DNA of 64,000 nucleotides from Maniola hyperantus (GCF_902806685.2 NC_048546.1:6200001-6264000); one strand, 5' to 3'. Numbered from the stretch's first letter, positions 20,940 through 32,214 are shown. The notes: a model not told the origin generated them from the letters alone. Translations and numbers: made by a program.

Positions 20940-21040
20940 GTACATAGTTAGCGCGGGCGTTGTGCAATGTGCATGTGTGCGGAGCGTGGGACCCCGATAA
21001 ACCGACCGCCATCTCGACCTGTCGCGTACTATAGGTAACA
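20940..21040. repeat. Partial copy of the GTACGCGACAG MITE
   Basis: The right end CCGCCATCTCGACCTGTCGC GTACTA matches the 18890-19038 family. The left end is degraded. Confidence 0.5.
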
Positions 21041-21049
21041 TACATAATA

Positions 21050-22230
21050 TTATCTAATGACGCCTGCCAGTGACGTCGAAACCTCAACGTTTAGTTAAAA
21101 GTTTCCTGTGGTATTGTTGCATAATTGTTGAGCAGAACTTGGGAAGAAAGGCTTGTAGTGTCATTGAACTCTGCTTATGGACGCATTACCTACGTACCTA
21201 CCTACGTGATCATCTCCGATCGAGAAAGGTCTCAACACGTACGCAGCGCAGACGTGCACCACTTGCCAATGTTCAAAGCCATATTTATTAATCCTCACAA
21301 ACTTTCGTCTAAATATAGCCCGCTATTTTATCCGACGACATTTCATTTTATTTGTACGAGTTCTTACTCGTAGATATACCTAACTCATTCCACCTTCTCT
21401 GCTTTGCACGTCTGCAATAATCTTGTATATTTATATTACAAATAAGTTTTGTTTAATGAAAATAGGTAAGTATCAACATCACTTCAGTACAGATAAATAT
21501 TTAATTTCAGAGAGCTCTCAAAAGTTAATTGATTTGACTTTTAAATAAGTGACCGGCCATTGACCGATAAAAATCGGTCTGAAAGCGTTAGATCTTACGT
21601 AAAAACGAGAAGGTGAAATGGAGCGACTCTATTTCACGTTCTCGTATTGGCGATCATACTAAACTGTTTCTGATTGGTGTCATCACTAGACACTACCTAC
21701 TACCCGGTAATGATCTCTCGCCATCGCCATAGAAAGGCTAGGTATTACGCTACTAATCTAAATGCTACATACAGGTTCGTCCGTAATGACATCCGGAGGT
21801 CAGATGGCAACTATATTCCGAGTAAAAGTTGTAACCTGTAAAATTGAAGTTAGCCATTTTTAATTAAAAAATACTCTTATAAAAATATCAGCCCGTTGTC
21901 TAGTTCACATAATTCCTGTAGCATATAGCTAGTGAAACATTGTGAACAAGACATAATGGAGACAAAGTGTGTCTCCTAGAATATTAAATACAGCGACAGG
22001 GCGGCACAGGTGTAGCACTTTAATACAGAAGACAGGTCACTGTCCTTGTCGATGCAAACGATCCACAATATACATCTCATTTGGGGTAAAATTAAATCAA
22101 TTCAAAATAGGAGCTCTTATAATTAATCATCAAAAGTGTAGATATTCGTTGGTCGGTAATGAACCTAAGAGCAAATTAATTATTAAGTCAAAAACTCAGA
22201 CAAATGAATTTTGTCCTAGATTAAAGCACA
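21050..22230. other. Intronic stretch, no supported gene
   Basis: Frames of 73-93 residues are present but lack start, splice or family support. I see no recognised repeats. Confidence 0.35.
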
Positions 22231-22237
22231 CACGAGA

Positions 22238-22438
22238 TCTAAATATATAAAAGGAAATGCTGACTGACCGATTTATCTTTCAACGCCCAGCTCAAACTAA
22301 AGGACGGATCTAGATTGCTATTAGGGCGTAAACATCCGCGAAGAAAGTTTTTTTAAAATTATAACCCTAAGGGGATACAATTGGGGTTTGAAATTTGTTT
22401 AGTCCACGCGGACAAAGTCGCGGGTATAGGTAAACTAG
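22238..22438 (+). mobile_element. Helitron-like element, family B, full length
   Basis: A|TCTAAATATATAAAAGGAAA ... CTGACTGACCGATTTATC ... CCACGCGGACAAAGTCGCGG ... CTAG|T. 201 bp, non-coding. A second Helitron-like copy begins 12 nt later. Confidence 0.72.
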
Positions 22439-22450
22439 TTAATAACATAA

Positions 22451-22629
22451 TCTATACTATTATATAAAGAGGTAATGTCGTTAAGTTTGTTTGTAGGGGG
22501 TAATCTTTGGAACTACTAAACCGATTTTAAAAATTCTTTCACCAGTAGAAAGCTACATTATTCCTGAGTGACATAGGCTATACGGGAGCTTTAAAAACCT
22601 AAATCCACGCGGGCGTGCTAATCAGCTAG
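22451..22629 (+). mobile_element. Helitron-like element with AATGTCGTTAAG interior
   Basis: A|TCTATACTATTATATAAAGA ... GGAACTACTAAACCGATTTT ... CACGCGGGCGTGCTAATCAG CTAG|T. The ends follow the Helitron rule but the interior differs from families A-C. Confidence 0.55.
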
Positions 22630-23891
22630 TAACATAATATAAACACAAATTTTATTAGCATCATCTGTAGTTGCCAATTGACGTTTTGGATAAAAACATG
22701 GTCCATGCATGATATACAAGGAACTACAAGCTTGATTCGCTGTAATCCACTAAACCAAACAAATCTGTCTGGTACAACCATGGATCTGGTACAATCAGCA
22801 GCGTTCGATATGACTTTGGTTCCTTGTAAATTGACGTTTTGATAGGTAGCATTAGATGCTGTGATTAACTTTTTATCTCCGCAACATTTGGTCATTAGAA
22901 GTTTGATAGTTGAAGCAATGCACCGACTGTACAATCCACTCCGCAGACATTCGAAAGCCAGTCGCAACGATTGTGAGAGTCTGACTTATTAGACAAACGG
23001 AACATATCACTATGTACAACCTATATAACATGGAAGCAGTTGTGAAATCACTTATCGCCGAAGAAAGACTTTATCTATCTATCTGTCTATCCATAAGTAT
23101 CGAGAAGCGTGCATTGACCCAACAGTGGTTTAAAACCATCGAAGTAAGTATATTTAAAACACATGATACGTTTTATCGTTTACTTGGACAAATTGGGCAC
23201 AACTTGAACCAAATATTTGCGCTACGCGAGTGTTACATAAACTAGTAAGCTCGAGCTACGAATTCGCTACGCCAGTAACTTATTGCACAACTAGGACACA
23301 TAATATAGCTTCAACCAACTGACACATAGATTCAATTATCTACCGATACTCGTAAGGGGAGAGATATGGTTAGTGCTTTGCAAATCCCTGTCTAGGTACT
23401 TACAGAAGGAATAGTAAAGCTTTCAGAAGCAAGCTTTAGTTCGCTAAGTACGTGCAAAACAAAAACATAAGACTACTTCTTATACTATGTTGGTTCGTTG
23501 GGGTTAAGTATAAATAATAAAAAGACAAGCATAGGTATACTTAGGAAAAATCAAGCAATTCTAATCCTATAATAGGTAAATGTAAAAATTTGAATGTTTG
23601 GATTTGTTACTCCTTCATGCCACAATGACTACACCTACCTACCTACCTACACCGATTTGGCTGAGATTTTGTAATGAAAGGATTTGTGTGGTATTGCGTG
23701 GTGGTGATGGTGGTGGTGTTGCATATTGCTTGCTTTTCCTGCATGTTTAGCAGTGGGATGGCGGACATTGCATATTGCATGCTAAACGTTGCAACATACT
23801 TTGTGTGTTTTGGTGCATTATAGCAAATTAAGCTTATGATTCCTTGTACCTATATCTGTAACCAAGCTGTAGGTTACAGCTGCTTGTTATT

Positions 23892-24073
23892 CTATAATAT
23901 AAAAATGAATCACTAAATGTGTTGCTCATCGCAAATCTCGAGAACAGCTGCATCGATTTCGCTAATTCTTTTTTATAATATTCCTTGAAGTTCGAGGATG
24001 GTTCTTACGGTGAGAAAAATTTTAAAAATTTGAATCGACTGTTAGGCGGAACGAAGTTCGCCAGGGCAGCTAG
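23892..24073 (+). mobile_element. Helitron-like element with GGCGGAACGAAGTTCGCC hairpin
   Basis: It begins TCTATAATATAAAAATGAAT and closes with an 18-nt self-complementary hairpin, GGCGGAACGAAGTTCGCC, then AGGGCAG CTAG|T. This is the clearest 3' terminal hairpin of the Helitron-like copies here. The interior (CTCGAGAACAGCTG) is unlike the other families. Confidence 0.6.
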
Positions 24074-24321
24074 TTTATCATAAAATAACCACATAACTTT
24101 TGACAGTTAATAACAACGTTGCTAAGTAACACATCGACAGATTACAGATAGATTGAATACAGGAACTCAGTGCGGTTAGTGTAATGTCGCATAACTACTG
24201 AAAGAAACCGAAATTCATACACCGGGATTGGTTCTATCAACTAGAAATTCATCTCTATTAACTATTTAAATGTAACAAAGGGTTGCTAGGATTACGAAAT
24301 TATATTATCTGTTCACAGACC

Positions 24322-24640
24322 TTTTTGTTTAGCTGCGATATAAATGTTCCACTAGATGGGGCGCTTCAAGTATAAGAACATATTCCAACGAACATCGGTC
24401 GCCATTTCCCTGTCAATCGTAATCCGCTTTAGACGCAGTTTGTAAAAATTAAACTTGTGCGATAACTCTAAATGGCGACCTCGCACCGAAAAGCACAGCG
24501 TGCGTTGGAAGACCTGCACAGTGCACTGATATTTTAATGTAAGTCGCAGGTAGCTGCTGGGTTCAGGCGATGCAAGACCGTAGCGTGTGGAAGTCCCTAC
24601 AAGAGACCTATGTCCAGCGGTGGACGTCTATCAGTTGATA

Positions 24641-24672
<32 letters not shown>

Positions 24673-24891
24673 AACTGTAAATCATAATTCACGTGATAGT
24701 AATATTTGACTAGGTAGCTTTAGTACCTACTCCATCAGAATGTTTAGTAACTATATAGTATGTTCTCATTTTCTATGTTCGTAGAAACGGAATGCGTCTA
24801 GAAGTTTACGATTGACAGGAGTGTTCGTAGGAACATGTTGTTACTGTGAAGCGCCCCTTCTAGTGGAACATTTTATATCGCTGTTTTTGTT
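24322..24891. mobile_element. TIR element with diverged arms of about 110 bp, split by a LINE tail
   Basis: The left end (GCGATATAAATGTTCCACTA, GGGGCGCTTCA, CCTGTCAATCGTA) matches the complement of the right end (GCGATATAAAATGTTCCACT, GGGGCGCTTCA, CCTGTCAATCGTA). Between the arms lies an RTE-like LINE 3' end (24545-24672). No transposase remains. Confidence 0.65.
24545..24672 (+). repeat. RTE-like LINE 3' end with GAT-repeat tail
   Basis: A frame ending DRSVWKSLQETYVQRWTSIS-stop, immediately followed by (GAT)n, is the extreme C-terminus and tail of an RTE-type LINE. A second copy (QNRGVWKSLQETYVQQ) is at 30598-30722. Confidence 0.65.
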
Positions 24892-25032
24892 TCACTGAAT
24901 ACAAATGCGACAAAAAATAACGATTCACAACACAATTAACTTAACTTTTAAATTTTAGCTATGTAAGTACGTCATTATTGTGTTTAAAAAATAGCAAGGC
25001 AACTCTCGCTTCTATGATACTAGTTGATGCTA

Positions 25033-25201
25033 CTATGATTTTGTAAGAACCCCGTAGGAACTCTTTGATTTTCCGGGATTAAAAGTAGCCTATGCCCTTC
25101 CCCAGGATGTAATCTAACTCTCTACCTTTCATCGGTTAAGCTGTTGGGCCGTGAAAAGCTAGCAGACAGACACACTCTTGCATTTATAATAATAGTATGG
25201 A
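25033..25201 (-). mobile_element. Helitron-like element, family A, 3'-truncated
   Basis: Reverse orientation: GTAGGAACTCTTTGATTTTC ... TTGGGCCGTGAAAAGCTAGC ... TTATAATAATAGTATGGA|. The 5' end is present; the CTAG hairpin end is missing. Confidence 0.6.
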
Positions 25202-25510
25202 AGTATGGATAGATAAATAGCACTACATAGTTTTCATTCATTTATATATTTACTCAGTCATAGCGTTTTCATTCTCATTCTGAGAGTAAAGCCGTGTTCA
25301 GTAGTGGGCCGACGATGTGACTTGATACGATGATGATGATGATTGATGATGTACATATGTAGATACCTACCTAAGTAAGTTGAATTTCTTTGGCAAATAA
25401 AAGTAGCTAACGTATTGTTGGTAGTTATTTATAAGAAGGGTGGAGAGATTTTCTTTGTAGTCAAATAAATCACTTTAGAACACCTGTGATATTTACCTAT
25501 ATCTAGGTAC

Positions 25511-25638
25511 AGTACGCGACAGGTTGAAATGGCCGCACAGCCCCTGCGCTAACCCGGTGCGGGCGAGCACGGGTGACGTGACGTGTGTGGGGCGTCCCCC
25601 CGCCTCATACCCCGATTGCCTTCTCAACCTGTCGCACT
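25511..25638. mobile_element. GC-rich MITE with GTACGCGACAG ends, second copy
   Basis: AGTACGCGACAGGTTGAAAT ... GGTGCGGGCGAGCACGGGTG ... CAACCTGTCGC. Same interior as 18890-19038. It abuts the hairpin at 25639-25694. Confidence 0.65.
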
Positions 25639-25694
25639 AAAAGAATGTTAGAGTAAGAGTACCTATAGTCCGATAGCTACTCTAACATTCTTTT
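25639..25694. repeat. Inverted repeat, perfect 17-bp arms
   Basis: AAAAGAATGTTAGAGTA (25639-25655) and its exact complement (25678-25694) around a 22-nt loop, directly abutting the MITE end. Confidence 0.8.
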
Positions 25695-26009
25695 TGTAGG
25701 CCGCGTTTTTTCGCTTCGGTAGAATATGGAAATGTTGTTTTTAAACCAATGAGAATAATGTTTATACAACAAAAACCATGTTCAAAAGAGCAAACAAATC
25801 CATATGGATTCACTCACGTACATGCTCAGATTTTTTATTAGGATTATTTAAAAACAACCGACTTCAACTTGCCATTAATTTGACCACTAATACACCATCA
25901 TCATCATCATCATCATCATCAACCTATAACCGCCTCACTAATGCGCACAGGTCAGTTCTCAGAATGAGAATACTTTGGCCATACCTATTCACAGATGTGT
26001 AGGTTTTCT

Positions 26010-26106
26010 TGACCGACACGACAGACCGACCGACGGACAGACGGACGGACGGACAGATGGACGGACGGACGCACGGACGGATGGACGGACGGACGGACAG
26101 ATAGAC
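26010..26106. repeat. GGAC/CAGA simple repeat
   Basis: A (GGAC)n-like tract with interspersed GACA units, belonging to the tail of a GGAACCC-type repeat. The Leu-Ser-Val-rich frames on the opposite strand are products of this tract. Confidence 0.8.
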
Positions 26107-26141
26107 AGACAATAAAGTGCTCCTATAAGGGTTCCTTTTTA

Positions 26142-26888
26142 GGGTTCCGTAGCCGAATGGCAAAAAACAGAACCCTTATAGATTCGTCATGTCTGTCTGT
26201 CCGTCTGTCTGTCCGTCCGTATGTCACAGCCACTTTTTTCCGAAACTACAAGAGCTATACTGTTGAAATAAATAATAGTAAATAGCTGTATTCTGTGAAC
26301 CGCATTAAGATTTTTACACAAAAATAGAAAAAAAACAATAAATTTTGGGGTTCCCCATACGTAGAACTAAAACTTAAAAAAAAAAATCATCAAACCCATA
26401 CGTGTGGGGTATTTATGGATAGGTCTTCAAAAATGATATTGAGGTTTCTAGTAGCATTTTTTTCTAAACTGAATAGTTTGCGCGAGAGACACTTCCAAAG
26501 TGGTAAAATGTGTATGTCCCAGTGGCGTGCAGGTCATAGAGGCATAAATGCACTGCTTTGTATATACCCCAGTTGTAATAGCTCAATGCAAATTTTACAT
26601 TATGACCTGCCAGTAAACAGGTTCCTTCCTAACTAATGCCTACCCTGGCTTCAAACCCTGTGCACGCCACTGACTGTGCCCCCCCCCCCCCCATGTAACT
26701 TCTAAAATAAGACAATGATAAAACTAAAAAAAATATATGATGTACATTACCATGCAAACTTCCACTGAAAATTGGTTTGAACGAGATTTAGTAAGTAGTT
26801 TTTGATTTATCGTGCAAAATGTCGATAACATACGATTGTACTACGGAACCCACAGTGCGCGAGTCTGATTAGCACTTGGCCGGTTTTT
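26142..26888 (-). repeat. GGTTCCGTA...TTGGCCGG dispersed repeat, interrupted by a MITE
   Basis: It starts AGGGTTCCGTAGCCGAATGG, contains CAGAACCCTTATAGATTCGT, a poly-C tract (about 26679-26692) and ends GCACTTGGCCGGTTTTT. The 26520-26672 MITE lies within it just before the poly-C tract. Non-coding. Confidence 0.6.
26520..26672. mobile_element. hAT-like MITE with CAGTGGCGTGCA ends (copy 1)
   Basis: 153 bp between CAGTGGCGTGCA and TGCACGCCACTG (12-bp exact inverted ends). The interior matches 54891-55034 (TCATAG, GCATAAA, GCACTGCTT, TTATGACCTGCC, CCTGTGCACGCC). I could not identify a clean 8-bp duplication here. Confidence 0.75.
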
Positions 26889-26989
26889 CCCTTTGAGTTA
26901 CGGAACCCTAACAAGTCGATTGGTTGCTCAGTTAGGGCGTGAAGGTAGGACAAACAAACAAACACACTTTTGCATTTATAATATTAAGT

Positions 26990-27202
26990 ATACCTAGATA
27001 TAGATGAAAAAGTGTGCCTGTCTGTCTGATTTTCACAGCCTACCTATTAAACCGTCCTTGATGGAAGATACCTACTGAGATAGTAGTTTGCACCCCAGAG
27101 TCAACATAGGCTACATTTTGTCCAGAAATATCGAAAAATTCCTACGGGATTCTTAATAAGTAAACCTAAATCCACGTGGTAGAAGTCGCGGGCCTCATCT
27201 AG
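26990..27202 (+). mobile_element. Helitron-like element, family A, 5' end unclear
   Basis: GTGTGCCTGTCTGTCTG ... TCCACGTGGTAGAAGTCGCG ... CTCAT CTAG|T. It follows, head to head, a 5' fragment of a family C copy (CAAACAAACACACTTTTGCA, about 26950-26985). Confidence 0.55.
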
Positions 27203-27889
27203 TAGGTATCTACATATACATGCAAACAGAACATTAAGAACCAACCAAACCAAACAAACCAACAAAAAGAAAAGGTTTAAGAGAACCTGTTGGTTTCAAA
27301 AGAACATTTCTGACTTTGTAGAAAATTCAACAGCATATTATTACGCGAACACTGTTGGTAAGTTGGTAAACCGTCATCCGATCTATCAGTCACATGCAAC
27401 AGGTTCATTAGTTGCTTCCGGCAACTCACTTTAAGTCGACGACCGCTAAGGAGGTTAAATTGACCACATCTAACAATAGCACTCGTAGTACGGTAGAGTA
27501 GGGCATCGTAACTTCGTGTGAAGTAAGTATTTGCGATGCATTGTCAGAGTAATTAGAATTACATTGGTGTTTAAATTCCTCACCACTTAAACGAAAAAGT
27601 AAAACCCTTTGATATAATCTGCTTGAACTTCTAAATCTGAGAAAATCTTGGATGCACAATGACTTTACGGTTTTACAGGAAAAGCAATAATAATTATAAT
27701 ACGAACCACTTTTCTCCTTGCATTACGGAATTGATGAGATTATTATTGTTACTCAATCAAATGTAGAGCAAAACATATTGTTTCAAAGTTTCTATTTTGG
27801 CTTCCACTAGTCATTCGAAAGAATATATTTTTTGATTGAATTTGAATGTTTTATTAAAATTGTAAATAGTATCTAATTACTATACCAAT

Positions 27890-28290
27890 CATGTCCGCGT
27901 GGAACGGTGCCAAGAATACTGGCTGCATTTCCGCGCTTTACAGCCCGGCTCATCCGTTGCGCAAAAAATGAGCCAGCTCTTCAGTCGCCAGATGAGGCTA
28001 TGAAGGATATGTGTCGTAATTTTTTTAACACTAAGACTCCATGTCCCCAGGCAAACTCCAAGGCAAACGGAACAAAAATGTAACTCTCGATAAGAGAGGC
28101 ATACTTGCGCCGCTTGCCGCTTTCAGCCATTTCTGCTGCGGCTCCCGGTCTTGATGCTGTCTCCCTGATATGACATGGGGCCAATGTGTCAACGCAAGTT
28201 GCGTCCCACATTAGCGCCCGTCCCCGTTCCCAGGGAACCAGCGTCAATCCATCAGGTCTCTTGCCATCATTCCGACTAATCCCTGCTGGC
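27890..28290 (-). pseudogene. Mobile-element C-terminal domain remnant (KRPDGLTLVPW...WDAT family), copy 2
   Basis: Minus-strand translation gives DGLTLVPWERGRALMWDATCVDTLAP, ...KRRKYASLIESYIFVPFALE, then after a break KRGNAASILGTVPRG. The order matches the copy inside the foldback at 35637-36251. I recall this domain as recurring, usually C-terminal to a reverse transcriptase, in mobile-element proteins of insects and marine invertebrates; its activity is not known to me. The spaced PD...D...E pattern could be nuclease-like, which is speculation. The frame is broken (stop near 27981). Confidence 0.6.
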
Positions 28291-29005
28291 TCAATGAGCG
28301 CAGGAATGTCTATAGCCTATTTAGGCATAGCTCTTGTAAAATGTTTTATTTGTTTAAATATGACATACAAGTTTTTAAGGTTCTGCAAGATTTAATCCGA
28401 CCTAACATACGAAAATTTACAAATCAAAAAGTTGCATCCATTATTAATTGTCCGTCCATCTGTCTGTCTGTTTGCGTCCGTATGTCAGAGTGTTATAACA
28501 GAAATTAATATGTAAGTAAATCAATGGCCCAATTTCAAACAATTTCCCTGAGTACATAAAATATGTTATTGGAGGGGGGCTCTCATACGAGTAGAAGCAA
28601 ATAGAGTAAATTTTTTTAACTTTATATAGGCCCTAGTATATAGATATCGTAAAAAAACTATTTCAACAGAGCACGAAACTATTATATTTTAATTTACTTA
28701 AATTTAATATTTGGGAGATATCAAAATCGCTGTTTTTGTACCTATTAAATGAAATCATTTTTTTAGTATGGTAACTGTGTTCTCAAAAATAAACTGGGAT
28801 AAAAACCAAAGATACGAAAGGTTCTAAACACGCCCTGGCCTGCTAAGAAGCCCACAAACTCCGCTGGGTATTCTTTTAGTATTACCATTTCACAATATCA
28901 CTTGAAACTTATTAGAACTATCAAATCTCATTCCAAAGCTTTCGTTTAATAAAAACTTTGAACTTGTTGAGAGACATTTCCAATATTATGTCTTCTGGGA
29001 GCTCA

Positions 29006-29235
29006 TCTATATATTATATATATATAAGGAAAAGCTGACTGACTGACAGACTGATCTATCAACGCACAGCTCAAACCATTTCTGGACGGATCAGGCTGAA
29101 ATTTGGCATGCAGATAACTATTGTGACATTGACCCCCGCTAAGAAAGGATTTTTGAAAATTCAACCCCTAAGGGGGTAAAATAGGGATTAGAAATTTGTG
29201 TAGTCCACGCGGACGAAGTCGCGAGCATAAGCTAG
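29006..29235 (+). mobile_element. Helitron-like element, family B, full length
   Basis: A|TCTATATATTATATATATAT, AAGGAAAAGCTGACTGACTG, ... CAACCCCTAAGGGGG ... CCACGCGGACGAAGTCGCGA ... CTAG|T. 230 bp. Confidence 0.72.
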
Positions 29236-29744
29236 TTATAGACATGTAGCTATACAATTACCAATAAGTAAATGAATTGCTAAGTTAACTTAGTCTAAAA
29301 ACGGCCATTACAATAAGTTGAAAAGCTGGTAAACAACGGTGTGGTTACACTTCTGATCAGAATTCATTTTTATCTTTAATCCAGATGTTTAGCCCACTGC
29401 AAACCCGCCTAAAACTGTACTGAAATGGAATGCTAAGTTCATCAACTCATTTCCAAGCAAAACGGCTGATTAACTTTGCTAAAGTTGAGTCCAAAGTTCG
29501 TGATTTCGATCAAAACGATATAATTGCAGTAAGGTTAATGAAACTTTCTGTCAGTTTTTTTACTGCTCCTGTAAAATTTCATGCAATTAAATTATGTTAT
29601 TTTATCCCGGGCTCTTCCGGCTATTTTACATCAAAAGCTATAACTTAAGTGTGATTTCAGTAATATCCTGTTGTTAAACAACAAATAAGTACAATAAAAT
29701 AAATGATTATGATTATGTGTATGTTTGTGTATGTTTATTACTCT

Positions 29745-29908
29745 TTCACGCAAACACTATTAAAGAATTTGGCTGAAATTTACAATGAAGATAGATTATA
29801 TCTTAGTTAACACATAGGCTACTTTTTATCCCGTAAAAATACAAAGTTCCCGAGGGATTTTTTAAACATAATATCCACGCAAACGAAGTCGCGGCGGGCA
29901 TTATCTAG
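29745..29908 (+). mobile_element. Helitron-like element, family A relative, diverged
   Basis: CTTTTTATCCCG, TACAAAGTTCCCGAGGGATT, CCACGCAAACGAAGTCGCGG, CATTAT CTAG|T. The 5' half is diverged and lacks a recognisable TC end. Confidence 0.5.
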
Positions 29909-30317
29909 TTTGTAATAGGTATTATATTGTGAAAATATAATTGCTTCATTGTAAATCATAACATAATAAATAAGCACATAAACCTTTAGTTACATACTTT
30001 AGTTTCATGTTTCATAATTCATTAGAAAATTAATGTCTAATCATAATTTAGTGAAAATAATTAAGGTATCATGAGGTTTAATTATATGAAATTTATGTAA
30101 GCCAACTCACTGTTATAGCCAGGTTGTGGCGAAGTAAAACACAATTAACCTTTTCTCAGAACATTATGGTTAGAGCTCTGCTCGTGTTCCGTAGTTTTAG
30201 TTCAGAGAAGCCCACGCAAATTCCCTTCTAAGTTCCAATCCTAACAGAATTGAACGGCAGGTCGCTTAGGTAATAACTTCATAGAATTTACTTGTTTGCT
30301 ACCTTTAAACCGCGACT

Positions 30318-30512
30318 TAGACGAGAACTACACAAATCTAAAACTCCTATTTTACCCGGGTTCTGTTTTCAAAAATCCTTTCTTAGCGGATGTCTATGCC
30401 ATAATAGCAGATAGCTATCTATCTGTGTGCCAAATAGTCCGATCCGTCAAGTAGTTTGAGCTGTGCGTGACAGATCAGTCTGTCAGTCAGTCACCTTTTC
30501 CTTTTATTTAAA
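30318..30512 (-). mobile_element. Helitron-like element, family B, 3' end eroded
   Basis: Reverse orientation: CTCCTATTTTACCCGGG, AATCCTTTCTTAGCGGATG, AGTAGTTTGAGCTGTGCGTG, AGTCAGTCACCTTTTCCTTT. The CTAG end is missing. Confidence 0.55.
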
Positions 30513-30597
30513 TAAAATCAATTATTAAGTTAGCAGTTACTCAGTTATCTCTTTGTCTAACGTCATCATAATATTATAATAATATAAATTTCAAACG

Positions 30598-30722
30598 AGT
30601 CGCAGGGAGCCGCTGGATCCAAGCAGCGCGGCGCAAAACCGTGGCGTGTGGAAGTCCCTACAGGAGACCTATGTCCAGCAGTTGACGTCTATTGGTTGAT
30701 GATGATGATGATGATGATGATA
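30598..30722 (+). repeat. RTE-like LINE 3' end with GAT-repeat tail (second copy)
   Basis: Frame ...QNRGVWKSLQETYVQQLTSIG-stop followed by (GAT)n. Same family as 24545-24672. Confidence 0.62.
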
Positions 30723-30779
30723 AACTTCACTTTTACTTGATTGACTTGAACTAATAAGAACCACTAATGTAACTTATAG

Positions 30780-30870
30780 ACTCAGAGCCTGTGCGGGCCA
30801 GACCTTCTTTATTTTATAAAAGCTGAAAGTTCCTATGCGCATTGTCCCCGACACAGGGAGGTCTTGCCCT
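30780..30870. repeat. Single arm of the GCGCGTGCCAG MITE family
   Basis: GACTCAGAGCCTGTGCGGGC, AAAAGCTGAAAGTTCC, CGCATTGTCCCCGACACAGG match the left ends of 6992-7400 and 62313-62800. There is no partner arm. Confidence 0.55.
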
Positions 30871-30879
30871 CACGGGTCG

Positions 30880-32040
30880 GGATCACTGAGACTGCATTTA
30901 GCGCCAATTTTCTGAACGACGACTGGTCATTTTGTTCACTCATCATGCTGAGGCCAACTGGTAAGACATCAACGTCTCTAATGGTTCAGGTTCAGGCTCA
31001 GGTTAAACGCAGCACGTATAAAGAAGGTACCTATTTTTAAATTTATTCATAAAAATAAGTGATATTCAAGTAATACATTTAATGTATGTCGTATATTTTA
31101 TTATGGGTGACTTTTACGGCAAAATGAATGTGATCATTCATCACAGCCAAAGTTTACTGACATGGAAGGTGTTTTATTGCTGTTTTCTTTTTACTTAACA
31201 GGTACCTACATATTCTATCTGTTCTGTCTGTAGAATATGTAGTTGTAGTATGTAGTTAATTTTGTTACTAAATAAATGTAAAATAATAAAATAATTAGAT
31301 TTTTTTTAAAGAATATTAGCCATGTTAAATGACTAATATTCCCCTTTCCTCTCCAACTAAGCGTCAGGCTTGTGCTAGGAGTAGGTACGACAATAGTGCA
31401 ATGGGCGGGGTTTGAACCGTCGACCTTTCTGTTTTCAGTCCACTCCTTTACCGGTTGAGCTATTGAGGCTCTGAATTATGACATGCGGATATCAAAAGTG
31501 TAACCAAAACTGCTATCAAAGATGTTTTGGTATCCAAGGTGTAGCCTTTAGTATACTATTATATTATTCTGTGGTAGCTGGTACGTCGTATCGGTTTGTA
31601 ATTTGTATGTATATACTATAGGTACCTACTTCTCTAAATAGTAAATAGTATGTAAACAAAGTCATTCCCCGCCGTCTGCCCCTTTGAACGCTTAGATTTT
31701 TTAAACTCGGCAATCAATAGATAGATACTCGTAGAGTGATTTAAGAGGAAGGTCCGACTATATTATGTATAGTTTAATATCGTTTTGAATTATTTGTTGA
31801 AATGTGACGATAATTATTGTTTAAGATGTAAAAAAAAAAACAGGCCGACATCATCAAAAAGGCTGTTATTCTTTTTAATATAACAAAATAACCACACTGA
31901 CACCACATGCCGATGCCGTTCTTACGGTCTCGGCTTCGATTTTCGGTATTTTTGCTTATTTACGTTATTATTGCCAATGCACTCGTGCGAAGTCAGGCTG
32001 GGTCGCTAGTACTGAAATATCAATTAATACGAAAATTGTC
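30880..32040. other. Intronic stretch without a gene
   Basis: AT-rich. Around 31370-31490 there is a GGGTTTGAACCGTCGACC...CCGGTTGAGCTATTGAGGC segment. It resembles tRNA-type B- and A-box sequence on the minus strand, so it may be a decayed tRNA-derived SINE head. No cloverleaf could be confirmed. Confidence 0.35.
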
Positions 32041-32043
32041 AAA

Positions 32044-32140
32044 CAGCCGCACTCAGAGTCGCTTAATCGTTACTTAAGGCATTAATTAGCATGGATAAGG
32101 AATGCCTTAAGTAACGTTTAAGCGACTCTGAGTGTGGCTG
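32044..32140. mobile_element. 97-bp foldback, 40-bp arms
   Basis: Arms 32044-32083 and 32101-32140 pair with two mismatches around a 17-nt loop. The outer end reads CAGCC(G/A)CACTCAGAGTCG. Compact, MITE-like and non-coding. No clear target duplication. Confidence 0.8.
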
Positions 32141-32214
32141 TAAATGATGTTCAATAAGCCTGCCTTTACGATAGAGTAGGCAAGAAGTATCTTTAAAAAA
32201 ATTAAATTTAGAAT

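Noticed and set aside
22626..22967. 113-residue minus-strand frame
   Set aside because: No recognisable domain, and it starts against a Helitron end. Composition gives no reason to prefer it over chance.
25924..26163. 79-residue frame with LSVRPSIRPCVRPS repeats
   Set aside because: Translation of the GGAC simple repeat.
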